Shown one piece after another: positions 21,961 to 35,400 of a stretch of DNA of 64,000 bases. Source of the stretch: Sclerodactyla briareus (Eukaryota > Echinodermata > Holothuroidea > Dendrochirotida > Sclerodactylidae); contig JAODTK010005740.1 of assembly GCA_026419785.1 (NCBI GenBank), positions 88,365 to 152,364 of the forward strand, read 5' to 3'. Every line of letters begins with the position of its first letter. Position 1 is the stretch's first letter. Under the pieces are notes generated by a model that did not search any database, was not told the origin of the DNA, and saw only the letters and a list, made by a program, of their open reading frames with translations. Position numbers and translations under genes: made by a program.

Positions 21961-24559
21961 GAATGCATTTTTTGGCCCCCATACAGTCATTCTTTCATGG
22001 ATGTCAACCAACTTGGACAGATTGTTGATTGACCCATGAGAACTGTTTTATTTCGTGAAGTTCAGGGTCAAAGGTCAAGGGGCAATATAGGCCACTATCT
22101 ATAAAATTTCAAAATGTATCTCCTCCTACGAAGTACATTAGATTTTTTTTGTCATAATGTTCCTCAGGAGGTGCTCTCTTCAGCTTGTTTGCAGATTTTG
22201 GATGCACATCATATGGTATTGTTAGAGTTAAAACAGAAACATCTAATGAAAAGAAGCAAAAACAGTCATAAACCGTGTTGAGGATAAGGAGTAGAGCTTT
22301 GAATTTCAAGTCCTGCAAAATATATGGGTAGCCAGTTTTGTTGCTAAACTATCACTACTATTTAACTACATAACTATTTTTTCTGTCTGTTAATATCCAA
22401 ATTCTAATAAACTTCATCTCTAAATCCTGCTTTGAAACTCCCTAAATCCCCCTAGCAACACCCTTGTTTCCCTCTTGAGATCCACATTTCCTTAATTGCT
22501 CTCTACTCCCCATACTGGGTTGCTGCCCCCATCTAGCCTGCACCCACCCAATCACCCCACCCCACCATCAATGATGTCCCAAATTACAATTTTTCATGCA
22601 ACTTGTATCTATTGTATCTATAGATACAAAGCAAATCACTTAATTCTGTTTTGACGTGTTTTGGTAAACATGTCACAGGCAATTTGTTATCATCCCGATG
22701 ATGGTCTACCCAGCTATAAACGATTAGCCCCTGGAGATTTGCACCCTTAAGCCGGTGAGATGATGGCATTCAGGCATAGTATGTCTGTCAGTATGTAGAG
22801 TAACCTTAAGTGTAATACAGTTTATAACTCCATTGTCCATGAAAATGACTCAAGAATGAGGCAGTAGGTGTAATAAACACCAATAGAATGGAATAGAATT
22901 TACAATGATTTGTCTCCCACCCCTCCTCCTTAAACTGATAGAATTATGAAGAAAGAACATTGAAGGAAATGCAGTAAGTACAGCCTTAGAAAATGGAATA
23001 TTGAAATTGCAACACTCATTAATATGTGCACCTAATATGATTATTGTGTCTAATATAATATATAAGACAACCCTCCCCCCTGAAAATATTGGATCGAGTT
23101 CAGTAGAAAAAAGACAACTCTGACAATAGGTCCCCCTGCTCACCCTGGGTCTGGGACTGGCGAGTGCACAGTCGCTTTTAGTATGATACAATTTGTGTAC
23201 AGTATCCAGCCTTTGAAATTTATCATTGTGGATAGGTGTACTGCAGCCAGATCATGGAATACTGCTAAGCTAATTGTTCAATATGAGACAATTTAAAAAA
23301 GGACAAGTATTAACATTAAAGTACAATTTTGAAATACTTCGCTAAACAACCTCTCCGACCCACTTTAGGAGGATAAAGTGTGATTGAGAAATATGTAATT
23401 TTAATTTAGCAACTGCCAACAATCCCTCTTTTCCTTGCACGTGTTAGGCACGCTATACATTTACGATTTATATGGAATACAGGTTCCACGGAGGCCGTTC
23501 CTGCACACGTTCCTATACATGTTGGCGGTTTACCCGCCTATACATGTCTAGTTCTTTGATGGATCCTGACCAAAGCTTAGACAATTTTCACGACTGTGAA
23601 GTTGCCTCTTTCGCTGTCAATAGGGCATTCTTTGATCGATGTTGACTAAGCTGAGTAACAATGTTTATTGACTGCTAAGACATTTTTTGGCCATATGAAG
23701 ATCAAGGTCAAGTTTGTTACGGGGCACAATAGGCCATTGCTTGAAAAATGCCTTCTTGACCTCATGATTGAACATTTAACACACAATTTTACATTTGTCT
23801 TGGCACATTCATGCGAATCGAGCTACAGCACCATTGTTGCTCTTTTTCTCAATTTTCAGGTCAAAAGTCATTAAAGAGGCAACATTTGCTCACAGATTTG
23901 GTTGTAATATCAATATATTTGGTCACTGTGGCACCTATGTACTTGGTATGAGTTGGTTATGTTGAGTACATGTCACAATTGTTTAAAATCATATCGAGTC
24001 AAGATAGGTGACAAGTTCGGGACAGATAGCTGTCTAAAATGCAACATACGTATAATGGGGCATGTCTGATAGGTGCAGTTGACTATAAGATTTCAGATCC
24101 ATGAATTTTTGGAGCAGATCGAAGGTCATATGAGGTGAGAGAAAATGAAATCTAGAACCCTTTTAACATGTTATTGCTAACTGTGAAAACAATTGACATT
24201 ATGCTTAGAAATCAGACATCAACTGGCTGAGGCAAGGAATCACTATGTCGAGTGGCTTTTATATTTTTCATGTATGTCATCAGTGATATGCATTGCCTTC
24301 CACACTCTCCAGAATTTCGAAAATAAAAACTTGGCAATACTGTAGTATATGTAACTGAAATCAATGCACAACTCTGGTAACACATCATAGAGAACCAGTT
24401 CACTACATATTGAAAATTTGTCCGGTTTGAGCTACTGAACCGATTCTAGCCAAAAAAATGTTCAAATTTTCCACCGATTACGAATTTGTGATCACAAAAT
24501 GCCCAGATCGAAACTTGGTACACGCAGCCCAAAACGCCCGAGAGAGGTCATTCCGCCAT
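21961..24559. other. DNA without recognised genes; AGGTCA-type repeat flanks
   Basis: The stretch 22,000-22,110 resembles 20,580-20,680 and 23,640-23,730. All three carry an AAGGTCAA(G/A) word close to GGGGCAATATAGGCC or a variant of it. The remainder is AT-rich and shows no gene. Confidence 0.4.
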
Positions 24560-25000
24560 CTGGGAGGCTCGCGCAACCAAAATTTATTGTGCGTTCCGCG
24601 CCAACCTACGGTGGCGCTCCGTTTAGATAGGTTCGGTTCCCCGGAAAATATTTGTGCCCCCTTGTGCCCCCCCCCCGGATGAAAAAGTCGGGTAGCGCCA
24701 CTGTATGGCCAAATTTGGAATAGAGTATTCAGCAATCAATTTTTGGGTGCGACCACTTGTTGGAGGTTGGGTGCATACACGGTGCACATACTAAGCCAAT
24801 AAAAAAGCCATCGAACTGTCGAATATTCGGTCAGGGGACGCCACAACATCGTGCAAAGACATGATTAAAATTCGGGTGAGAATAAGTTTATATCCAAAGA
24901 TTGCCTGACTTTTCGATGGGATGTCCGGAAGTGAAAAAAAATCGCGCTCGTTTCTGGCGCGCATTGCGGTTTTACTTCTGTGTTATACTCATTTGGCCAC
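24560..25000. repeat. Dispersed repeat, copy 2 (GGGTGCGACCACTTGTTG family)
   Basis: It contains the near-palindrome GCGCCAACCTACGGTGGCGC at about 24,599-24,618, then a C tract, then GGGTGCGACCACTTGTTG at 24,746. A tail with TTTTCGATGGGATG matches copy 1 at 19,992. The same near-palindrome (with T for C) recurs alone at about 25,419-25,438. Confidence 0.6.
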
Positions 25001-25394
25001 CTGTCTGGTCCCTGTTTGGAAGTGTCCTTCCGGCCCTGCGTCTGTGGGTCTCAAATAGGATAAAAACCGGGGTTCGTAATCTTTGAGTAAAAAAACTCAG
25101 GCCTATCTAAGTGATAGGTCAAAGAGGGGTCAGTGCCATGCCGTTGGTCAAATGGATTCTGCAAACGTACTGCTGGTGCCATTGCCCATTTCCATTGCTC
25201 CTTTGATGCCTGTAACCTCACTTGCATGGTATTTTAGAATGTCACATCACCCAACGCACACCTTGACAATTGATCCCAAGGCAATAAGGTTTGGAGAACC
25301 TTTCCTAAAATAACAATTTGGTATCATTTAGAAATGCTGCTTACTGTCCCATAAGGCACGGGAAGTGCTTTTCCTGCAATCAGGGGGTTTGTCA

Positions 25395-25495
25395 ACGGAC
25401 ATTTTTCTTGTACGCTACGCGCCAACCTATGGTGGCGCCTCCGCCTTGAGATAGTTTTCATCTTGTCCGTCCCCCCCCCCCCTCCCCCATCGCCA
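25395..25495. repeat. Partial copy of the near-palindromic GCGCCAACC repeat
   Basis: CGCGCCAACCTATGGTGGCGC is followed by a CCGCC-rich stretch and a C tract at 25,471-25,482, the same order as at 24.6 kb but truncated. Confidence 0.5.
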
Positions 25496-26040
25496 ACACA
25501 AATCGCCGCCCTTGCTGGAGATCTTGACTGTCCCTGGAAAGTGAGATTTCAACCAGCTTTAAACGAAGGGCACTTACTGTCCTTGTGCTCAGCACATTTT
25601 GTCAGGATAACATCACAAATTCAAGAGCACAATCGAATCCAAGGCCATGGTGAAACGCAAATTATTTTTGGTAACGATGTGAGTCGTTTTAAGGATTCTT
25701 GAAATGTCGCCTAGATTGGCATCAAAGGCATCCGTATTTGCCATTTCAAAAGTGGAGAGAGCGGGAATTGGCGGTCATAGGCGCAGAGTAGGGGGGGGGG
25801 GGGGGTACTGCCCCACATTTTTCTGATATGAGAAATTCGGGGGAAAATTACAAACGTTGTTTGAAAAAAAGGCTGTGCCAAAAGCACAAGTGGGAAATAT
25901 TATCTTCTTCTTCTGCTGACTGGCCCTAATTTCTGATAACTGAAAAATAGCCAGAAAAATATGAAATGAATTTTCGGGTACCATTGCAGTCTTCCGGTGC
26001 CCCACTTAAAAAATTCGGCCCAAAATTTGTCGCCCCACTA

Positions 26041-26150
26041 ATTTGTTTATTTATTTCTTATGTATACCTGCCATCAGAGAATCGAACCTTATTCAAGGAC
26101 CAGCAAAGATGCAGACCTGGTTACTACACCTATTGTCAGCTGCGATATAA
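26041..26150 (-). mobile_element. tRNA-derived SINE-like fragment, copy 1
   Basis: On the minus strand a good RNA polymerase III B box, GGTTCGATTCTC (about 26,089-26,078), follows a weak A-box-like AATAGGTGTAGT by about 45 nt. The 3' end is TATACATAAG with an A-rich tail. The words CCAGCAA, TGCAGACC and AGCTGCGA recur in the same order in copy 2 at 38.9 kb. Family membership is inferred from this pair. Confidence 0.5.
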
Positions 26151-27490
26151 CTATAATGTTCTTTTGCACTACTGGGGTCAGTAAAAGTGGCATCTCTCAA
26201 GACTCGGCAACTCGCGAACCACTTCCTGAAGATTTTTGCTATTCTGACACCCGCGGGATTAGGCAGCATGGCATAGTCCTATATACCCCCTGCCTACCAA
26301 TTTTCTTGAAACACCAACCCTAACTATTCAGACCAAATTCCATTCTTGAAATATTTGGAAATAGCTTCCTCAAGTGAGATTTTTTTTTTGTGTTATTCTG
26401 ATGCCGGCTTTGGAGCGGAATTACCATGTGTTTGTTCCATTTCCCTGAACCCGGCATGAAGTTTTGACAAATACCACATGGCTTATATCGTCTGCTATTT
26501 GAAGTGAGAATAAATACGGTGGTCCTGAGCTTTTTGATTGTCAGGGAAATCGAAACCCAAATCTGGGGCGGCTGATAGCCACTTGGCCTTGCCCTCCCGG
26601 AAAATTGCAAGCTCCGAAGACAAGATGATCATGTCGTCAAATAACGGGGTCACTCAGGGAGGGGGGGGGGGGATCCCCGGACGTCTGGTTTGGGGGAGCT
26701 GAAAAATGGTGGAATCAGAGCAACTCTCAAACAAAATCTGTGTGTATCGTTTTATATAAACATGAAAAAATATGTGGTTGTCCGGCATACTGTACAAATC
26801 CAAATCCATCTTCAAGAATAAGTGGCCCGAGAAAAGAAAAGAATTGTAAAACATTTATGCGCCTGATTTCGCGTGCCGTTGCGGCGTCGCTTATGGCCTC
26901 TGTGAATCATTGCATCACCAGCATGGTCGGGCATGGCTACGATACAGAGGGTAGGTAAGAGGGTAAAACAAGGCGACCGCTCCCAGCGTCTCGCCTGGTT
27001 ACGCGATAAGTGTTTTCTGCATTCACATCTAGTTATTCATCACCTTGCAAACAGTTACAAGGATTTTAATGAGTTGCTTTAAGCACATTCTGGTATAGCA
27101 TTCGATAGAAAAGCCTAATATCAGTTAACCATTTCAATTCGTAAGGAACTGATTATTGACAATTTCTACTATTAGTTTTGTGGAAATGTTCCTAAGATTG
27201 CCTCAGTTTATGCAAATTATACAATAATCAACTTTCTGTTGCCCCTTTTCTCACTTCACTACTCAGGACCAAATGTTAACCACACTTAATACATTTCATC
27301 ATCGGCATTCAACAAACTTTAACAGTTTGCAGATTCAAGCACTTTATAACAAACACTGCATAACCCCTAGTGGCCTGATTCAATCGTTTCCCACATTTTG
27401 CGGAGACTAAGGTACGCCACAGCTTGCATAGTGGAGCTAGTCCTATCTAATACAGTTTGTCTGTAGTCCTCACTAGTCCCACCCACCTAA
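26151..27490. other. DNA without recognised genes
   Basis: A G tract at 26,659-26,671 is the only notable feature. A short open segment near 26,855-26,955 ends close to a donor-like GTAGGTAAG but matches nothing known. Confidence 0.35.
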
Positions 27491-27497
27491 GAGTTCC

Positions 27498-27599
27498 ATT
27501 TAAATACCAGCCCTCATCTCTCCATCCCCCCTATCTCACACACCAAGCTTACTGCAGTGTAACCTGACACTCTTCATCTTGAACCGGTGCCTGGTGAGT
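27498..27599 (+). promoter_or_regulatory. Candidate core promoter and short 5' exon
   Basis: TTTAAATA (27,498-27,505) is followed 30-40 bp later by a pyrimidine-rich initiator-like stretch. At 27,594 comes a consensus splice donor, CTG/GTGAGT. The spacing fits a TATA-driven transcript with a noncoding first exon of about 60 bp. No coding exon was found downstream, so this stays speculative. Confidence 0.2.
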
Positions 27600-29056
27600 G
27601 TTTACACTTTATATGGTCAGTGTAGGGGCCCAGAAGAGGGTATGACGCGGAGGAACTTCAAGGTAAAAAAGGCAGGTTTCGACGATAGATGAAATCTCTG
27701 TCTGTCACAGATCGGAATACTAGTTAGATGATGGGAAATAACATGCCTGAGTGGTTGAAATTAGTAAAACTCTCAACATTTTGGTTATTGATAGCATGCT
27801 ATATAATAGTGTTTCAGCATCATGCTTCTCAGCTATGTGCCACAAGCTAGATCCATTTCTTAAAACGAACTAGCGTACAGTCCTCTGAGGTTTGTGCGGA
27901 AATGTTATTATTTGACAGTTTTTGGTCCATAGTGACCTGAATGACCTGATGACATAACGGTTTTTTTATGAAAATGTTACCCTTGATCAGTGCCATGTCC
28001 AATTTTCGGGCCTATCACACACATCACTAGAAATGATTAAGAGAAAATGTTATTATTTGGCATTTTCTTGACCTCGAATTACCTTCTACGACATGACGGG
28101 TTTTCATGAAAAAGCTTGCCAATGTGATGCACTAAGCCCTAAAAGCATTATGTAAATCAGGTAACATTCTCTATGCTATCCCCAAAAGGTATAAAATAGA
28201 GCTTTGACCCCTTGTAAACTTGAAGACCAGGTGTCATATCGAAGGCGGAGTTGTTTCGTCTATGTAGTAGACAGAGAACTATCACATATCCCCATCGACA
28301 GTTTTTTATTTCTTTGTCCTAATCTCCTAAAATAAGCACTTGTTCTTAAAACTTGACCTTTGAACCTTTTGACCTTGTCTTTAGATTAGTTTGAAACTGA
28401 ACCCAAAAATTACCAATGAACAATCTTAGGAGCACCCTATGCAATTCATTCCATTGTTACTGGCCCAGCCTGAACAAAATCGAAAAATGCGTATTTATGC
28501 AAATTATTCTCATTAATGACCTTAAGTGAGTTTTACACTGTTGTGAAACATGATCAAAGGTATACCATGCTCCACCAGTTTCATGAGATTCACCAACTTT
28601 AAAATTGCATAATTTATGCAATAGGACTCGGTAAATGCGGATTAGTCATTAAATGACCTCTGGCGCCCTCGTCCCTACTGTAAAATTCATTGGGACATCG
28701 ATACACGATCTCCACCGAGTTTCGTCGAAATCACAACGAACTTCAAAAATATCGCAGAACTATGCCAATTCGACTACCTCAATCCGCATATATCATGCCG
28801 GGAATCGGATCATTTGTGTATCTTCTAGTTGTTTATATACTCCAACGGGCATCACCACTGCATCTACCGATCAGAGATATCTTGTACACAACTCCCGGCC
28901 CAATTTTTCATTAAATATGCAAATTTTATGCCAATGAGGTTGTCCTTCGGAAAAAAAGTGGATGCCACATCGACAACTCTTCACTGCGCACCCCACAAAA
29001 GGTCCCAGCACGATTGCTTTCACGGTTCAGGATATTCGACCGCACATACGGACATA
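27600..29056. other. Old dispersed repeats, AGGTCA-rich, no gene
   Basis: Words such as TTGACCTTTGAACC and TTTTGACCTTG occur near 28,355-28,380. From about 28,500 the sequence has the look of a long interspersed repeat that leads into the ACAGAC run at 29,057. No coding remnant could be identified. Confidence 0.4.
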
Positions 29057-29104
29057 TGACAGACAGACAGACTGACGACGGACAGCACGGACAGACAGTC
29101 AGAC
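29057..29104 (+). repeat. ACAGAC / ACGGACAGC run
   Basis: Imperfect ACAGACAG and ACGGACAG words. Such runs are known near the end of interspersed repeats in many marine invertebrates. A short similar run is at about 61,929-61,942. Confidence 0.7.
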
Positions 29105-32100
29105 ACCACACACCACAGAGGGACCCGTATGTCTCTCCTTGGAACAAAGTTCATACGAGACAAAAATCACCATTGGGGCCAGATCTTTGTGGTCAGTTGA
29201 GAAGAAAATTAAATTTTTATATCAGTCCCAGCAGCCATGCGTCAACTCGAAGTGTTACGTCCCGTGCGCTACCAGTATCAGTACATGCTGTATTACATTT
29301 GTTAATTGCTGGGCCGCCCTTGTACTACTATGGTAACAAAATGGCTGGCGATGACAAGTTGCGGTGGATTATTAGGAAAGCAACATACGAAGAAACCTTG
29401 CGATTCCGTTGGCGTAAATAATAAGGGCAGATAATTCAGCAAATGCAGCTACGCGTGTGAGCATTCTTCAGTGGTGATTTCCCTAAAAGGAGTCAAAGCG
29501 TTAGTCCACCTTTTAACCGTTCATTGTTAAATTGAATCCCTTGCTTTTCCTTTTTTTTCCTCTTATGAAATTTTTTCCGTCAAAGGGGTTGGCATGGTGG
29601 GTTCCATCCATAGCATATAGGAACTATACCTCTGCGTGGTTATATCGTACACAAATCTCCGCTTTTGCGGTGCCTATTCCATACTTTCCATGCATTGTGA
29701 TGTAAGAATAGAACTATAGCCCCAGTGATTTATAACTACATTTGCCTAGACCCTGTTGGGGTCTGCTCGGCGTATGTACTACTCTACTATGAATCCTTAA
29801 TGTTATATCCTGCCGTGGCCGTTGGCTCGCCAGATCCGAGGTAAGGACGAATCGAGGATGGAAAATTATCTGGCGACCGTGTTGTTGAGCTCAGCGTGTA
29901 ATTTCAGTGTTCGCGCTGAGGTGCGCTCGACTGCGCGATTCGCGCACTGGTTTCCCGAATCCCTCACAAAAAATAATTGTTCGCGGGAATTCCCGCACAC
30001 TTTTTTATACATATCTGATGTTCATAATTGCCGATATCAATCTCTGTAAACTCATTGTGACCCGACAAAATGTCCTGACAGGCACAACAGAAATCCATAC
30101 AGATCTGGCCACTATATCGACGATGTGCCGGTGTCCTGGCTGTGCTTGATGGGCTAATCCTGATAACGTCTTCCTGATTAGTCGTATTCCGAGAGATTAT
30201 GCGGTGCACCCGAAAAAAAATTCGCATTTAACTATTACGTTAAAGAACATTGCAGACATGGATACAACAGACGTCCATATGGAGAACCTGGGAATGAAAA
30301 CTGTATCTGTTGTCCAACCCCATTGCGATACTATGTTCTTGAATGTGGCGTTATTGGCCTGCCAAAGTTTGGGTCATTAGCTAGAAATTGGGGAGAATCC
30401 CAATCGCGCCATAACGCATGACGTCACACTAATAGACAACACACGGGAATATGCTATGTATTTCATTGTTTTATTTTGTTGAATTGAGTCAACATTTAGC
30501 AAAAATTTTGTTGTCTTTCTCTCACCACCGTAGCCACACAAACCATACCAAACACTCAGCAATCCTCTTCCCATAGATGAATTGCTTTTTCGAAGTGAAA
30601 TTAATGTTTGAATTTCGATAGAAAACAGAATGTTTGCAGGGTTGTGCAGGTATGACACTTTTTTTTGCACTGATGGTATGCTTTTCCATCTTGCGCAATA
30701 CACATGCTTCACAATAACAACTTCATGCACTGTAACTCCGTACGGAAGTCGTATGAACTTGCCAGTTTGGCACTAGCGCATTCAGTTTTTATCTGGCTAT
30801 TATATTAGCCCTTTCATAAATAATCCTGCATCCTGTCTTTTAAACGTTGTTTTTGTTTTTTTTTGCTGATTTTTTCGTCGATCAGTACCGCTACACATTT
30901 TTATTTGGATCCAGTGAATTTCGCCTCGTCATGATGCCTCGAAGGGTCTGCATTCGTTCTTCAAACGGAAAAGATCTGAAGGTCAGGCACGATGAATGCA
31001 TACTCATATTATTGTGCGCAGACATAACACTGCAGGACATGATAGAAAACACTATTTTCAATGTTCCTCACTTACGGAACCCAGCAGGCCCAGCACAATA
31101 TCGATAGACTATATACGCGATTTACTGAGTCCTCAACAAACTGGTGCATGTAAAAAGTTCTATGATACATGTGGATGGGCGCCAAATTCCACTACTGTAA
31201 AATACGTTTAAAAACTGCAATCAAAAAACTAAAAAACGCAATCCTAAAACATCTAAAATCATCATATGATAAACATGCAATGTAGATGGGTTGCTACAAC
31301 CACTTCACAAAAGACTGACATGTTATTTCAAGGTTCTTCAGGAATCACTTCTCTGTTTCGGTCGATTTTGTTCCTGCACAAAATCAAGCAAGTTCATACT
31401 TAGGCTCACTGCTGCTACGTGTGGGAATTATAAAGCCATCCGAACATGTCATTTCGTTTTTCTTCTCTCATTTAATCACAACAAAATACTATATTGCTTG
31501 GAAAGAACTTCACTATGGTCGGAAAATGTTGCTGTTTTGAAGGATTTTGCCCTTTCATCGGCAATCCATGTAGCTATGGAAGCAGAACGGTATGGCATGG
31601 GGGTGGCATTACACGCATGTACCCATCTGCCTATACAGTGTAACTATAGTTTTGCAATGTAGTTTTGTGTTTGATATAGAGGGAGTATTTAAAGGAGCAA
31701 ACTTGGTCAAGAAGGGAGGGCTGCACCCTTAGCGCCCACCCTTCCTATTGTTAAAAACACAATGTTTGTTAGTATCATGGATGAGATTCGCTGATCTCAT
31801 TCTGAGAACCCCCTCCCAGGCTCCCCCTCTTGATTTCAAAACCCCCTTTTGAAAAATGTGAGGGGGAACCCCCTCCCCCCAATTGAGACCTAGCGTAACA
31901 CTCAGCGCGGCAGCGTGTAGCATGCCAAGACCAAATTCGCCAGTTTGTGGCCGGTCTTGAAATGAAGGAAAATTTACGGGCCGTTCGCTGATTTATAATA
32001 TCCCAAATCCCCCAAAAAAGCTTAACCCCCTAACCCCCCCCCCCAAAAAAAAAAACTTACTGAGACCTAGCGCAAACACTGTCGTGTCATGGTCAGAAAG

Positions 32101-32785
32101 TAATGGCAGAAACGCCCTTACAAGGGCTAACATTGGCCTCTCAGTCACTGCAACGGCCTGTCAGATGAGATTATTATAGAGAGCAAGGAGAGCCTGGTGT
32201 TAACTTGTCTCCGTCGTCCGCCGAGGCCTATACTCCCAGAGCATGCATATGAGACACATGGTTGGCACTGAACTAGTGTAGATGACCTTGGTTTAAAATT
32301 GACTCAGTTTGACTGAGCAGGCTACTCATCCCCAGGGCATGGTTATAGCCTAATTGGGTATCGGAGGACAGCAACCATTTGCTCATAAAACTGTCCAAGC
32401 ATGTGATCAGTGAAAAGGGCTGAACAGCTTTTTTACTATACTTTTTTCACCTCATGTTTTCGGTAGCCATAAACTCCCTCACAGCACAAATTGTGCCCCC
32501 CCGACAGAAGTGGCTTAAGGTCATTAAGAGGTTCATTGGACGTCCATTTTGCAGACTTTAGTGATTATCGAACTTTCTCAGCTACTTTTTTGTCGCCACC
32601 GCCACCACAACTTTGATCAGGATGCCATCGTGTCCCAATAAGACTTACATGTCCTATTGATCACTGATATGCAAATGTGGGGGAAAACCACGTTTGCGGT
32701 TCATCCACCTGAATATGGTATATTTTTCTCTGGCTCACAGAAACTGGTTACGTATTAGGTTAACGATACGTTAACTTATTATAAT
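29105..32785. other. DNA without recognised genes
   Basis: No coding region is supported. C- and A-rich homopolymers occur at about 32,035-32,054. The patch 31,790-31,890 is rich in CCCCCTCC and GAACCCCCTCCC words and may be part of an old hAT-type MITE. Confidence 0.35.
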
Positions 32786-33290
32786 ATCCCCCGCGACACT
32801 GGGAAGTGTCCGGGGAATATTTATGGTTTTGGGTGTGTAGCCGCTGCCGTCCCAGGCCCTCCTCGCCGCCGCCGGGAAACTTTAGGCGTTAGCGCAATAA
32901 CTCGTTAACGCTCTATCCGATGACCTAAACTTGTAGCACATTCCGCCGCTAGTGAAATCTCGGATGATTTCGGAAGTGGCATCACTGCAATAACTACTGG
33001 GGGTCGCTAATGTTCATAATTCCAAGTTAGGTCGTGATTTGAACGAAACTTGTGGGTAAGGACTATAGTTTGATCCCAAAAATGTGGAATTCATTTCAAG
33101 GTCATCGAGGTCAAACTTTGGAAATATGCGATTTCCAAACTTTGGTCATGATTGAACGAAACTTGGTGGGTGGGAGCTACATTTTGTTTCTCACAAAGTT
33201 TGAAGTCATTTCAAAGCCTCGGGGTCTCTTTGCATAATTCATGTGCCTCTTTCCTTCCATGGATTTACCACACAACGTGGTGGATGAAGT
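32786..33290 (+). mobile_element. Hairpin-tipped dispersed repeat, about 500 bp
   Basis: It starts with a near-perfect hairpin at 32,789-32,815: CCCCG, one unpaired C, GACACT, a GGGA loop, then AGTGTC and CGGGG. GGGTGTGTAGCCGCTGCCGTCC follows in two parts. Two internal units share TTTGAACGAAACTTG and GTCATTTCAA words near 33,035 and 33,145. A smaller palindrome, ACCACACAACGTGGT, lies at about 33,269-33,283 and may mark the other end. A truncated copy of the hairpin end is at 39,889. It looks non-coding and non-autonomous; the transposition class is unknown to me. Confidence 0.6.
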
Positions 33291-35326
33291 TCATAGTTTC
33301 TGACCAAAAGGGGGTTATTTAATGGGGTGTTACTTCTTCGCAATGATTCTCCAAAGCGGTGATATACGCGTGGTGCGTTCACCGCCTAACAATGTCTAGT
33401 TTCTCTTGAATTCGGTATCGTTCGAACAAAGGTGGCCCAGCGGGAAGCCCCCCCCCCCCCCCCATTTTTTTTTTCCAATTCCGTCGGGAGCCCGAGTGGG
33501 TCCGCTGCAATTAACAACTCGACGAGGGCCTGTTTGCCCGACAGTATAACTATTTTCACCCTTTAATAGTGAAAGTTTCTTATTTAAACTCTGAAAAGTT
33601 TCCCTCGCTTAAGTTACAATTCACCTCTATTCCTACAGACTGAACAAACGGGCATATGTAGAGATGCTACACAAGTCGTATTGGATTCTTCGAAATGTCC
33701 CTGCTGCAAGAGAATAATTTTACAATTCTGTTTGGGAAAATGAATGTCTCTATCTGCCCGATTATTTGTTGAACACCAGGACCCATTGAGTGTCCTAACC
33801 TAAACATACTGGTGCCTTACTTCCAAACACAATTGTAAGGTTTGATCGCTAGCGATCTCAGCATTGGTGTTTAGGATCCAATACTTCATATAGCGTCAGG
33901 CAATTTTTGACTATGTGGATATTCGAAACTACGTCAGAATTGAACAATGTTTCAGCGCTGCGAATTTCGCCTTCCTCTTACAACACGTTCGCATCGTGAC
34001 GCGAATTACGGAATTCGAAAACACAATTTGTTCGAACTTGGGAAAACTTCCAAATTTTCAGTATGCAAAGAGAAAAACCCGCCACACAAAATTTTAGTTC
34101 AGAGCACAATCCATCGAACTCGCATGAAAAGGTATCATTACAGATTGGTTCTTTTCGGGGTAATGTGAAATTCAGAGTAGGGCAATTACAAGTGTTTCTC
34201 CTCAGAAAACAATTCTGTAAGGGACGTCCTCTCGTTCCGTTGTGAATCTACTGCGGATTTAATGAACAACTGTGGCCAGGCGTTCATTGAGGTACATACC
34301 CTGTAGGCTTAGGATATACCCAAGATCTCTCCTCGGCTATACTGCTTAGTTCCGTCCCATATCATGTAATACTTGTCGCCTACTTTGGATTCCTATGACC
34401 AAAATGAGGACTGTACCATTTTTCTCTGCGTTAATGAATGACATTTGCCAATTTGCTCTGTCCGCTGCAACAGTTTTTTTTTATAGTTTTTTTTTTTTTT
34501 TTTAATTCTTCTGTAGACGATCTCTGTCTCTGCACCCGCTATTGGTCTATAACGTTTGCCGCCTATCCATCGCAAATTTGCTTATCTCTGATGTTTTCTT
34601 TATGTCCATATCATTCATGAATACTGTAAAAGAGATTGGTCCAAGAAATATCTCCGATCAACCGGCTCGTCACATTTTCTTCCATTCCGATTCCTCTCCA
34701 CTCCTTCAAAATGCAAGCACGGCTCGCTGCTTCCTTCCCTCCAACCACTCTTCCATCCATTATAGATGGACTATCGATACCATGTGCTTCGACCTTCATG
34801 AATATGGAGTTTATGCGGTATTTGTATCGAATATGTTTTTTTCACAGATATGACGTCGTTCAAATTCTGGCGATCGAGAGGACGATGGGTAGGCCAGTTT
34901 GAAATGCGGTTAAATAGCCAGAATTGTACTAATAAGCCTAAATAGAGGGGGCGTTTGTTGGTCCCACCCCCCCCCCCCCCCCCCCCATAGAAGACCGAAG
35001 AGAGGGGTTAGGTAAGAAGTATAGACTAGGTATCCAATGTCGTGACTGTTAATCCCAAGATCCTTCTTCAGCCTGCCATTCATAATAATCATGTATTGAA
35101 TGTCGTGGATAACATGTAAAGTATCTGATTAATAGTTAGTTTGTGTCTGTTTACCTCTTCCGGGCTCCTCACTTTGTGGCGACCCAACAAGGACCTCCCT
35201 TCTATAGTTGCTCGGTTCCATGTATGGGGGGGGGATTGTCGGGTAACATGTAAAGTCCCTGATAACATTCCCACTAGGTGACCATCAGTTACTTCAGTTC
35301 TGTGGTTGCCACTTTTTAGTCAGTCA
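33291..35326. other. DNA without recognised genes; C, T and C tracts
   Basis: Homopolymers sit at 33,450-33,466 (C), 34,485-34,503 (T) and 34,966-34,986 (C). No element ends or coding segments are recognised. Confidence 0.35.
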
Positions 35327-35400
35327 TGCAGGCGCGTACCGAGAGATTTGGGTGGGGGGGGGGGGGGGGAAGGTCGGCGGGGGGGGGGTCGGACTAACGT
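35327..35400 (+). repeat. Possible solitary hAT-type MITE end with G tract
   Basis: CAGGCGCGTACCGAGAG followed by a long G tract resembles the CAGGCGCGG...GGGG left end at 46,522. No matching right end was seen, so it may be truncated or a chance resemblance. Confidence 0.3.

Noticed and set aside
29341-29421. A 26-codon frame (MAGDDKLRWIIRKAT) resembling the start of a GNAT acetyltransferase
   Set aside because: Too short, ends in a stop without a donor, and no further exon is visible.
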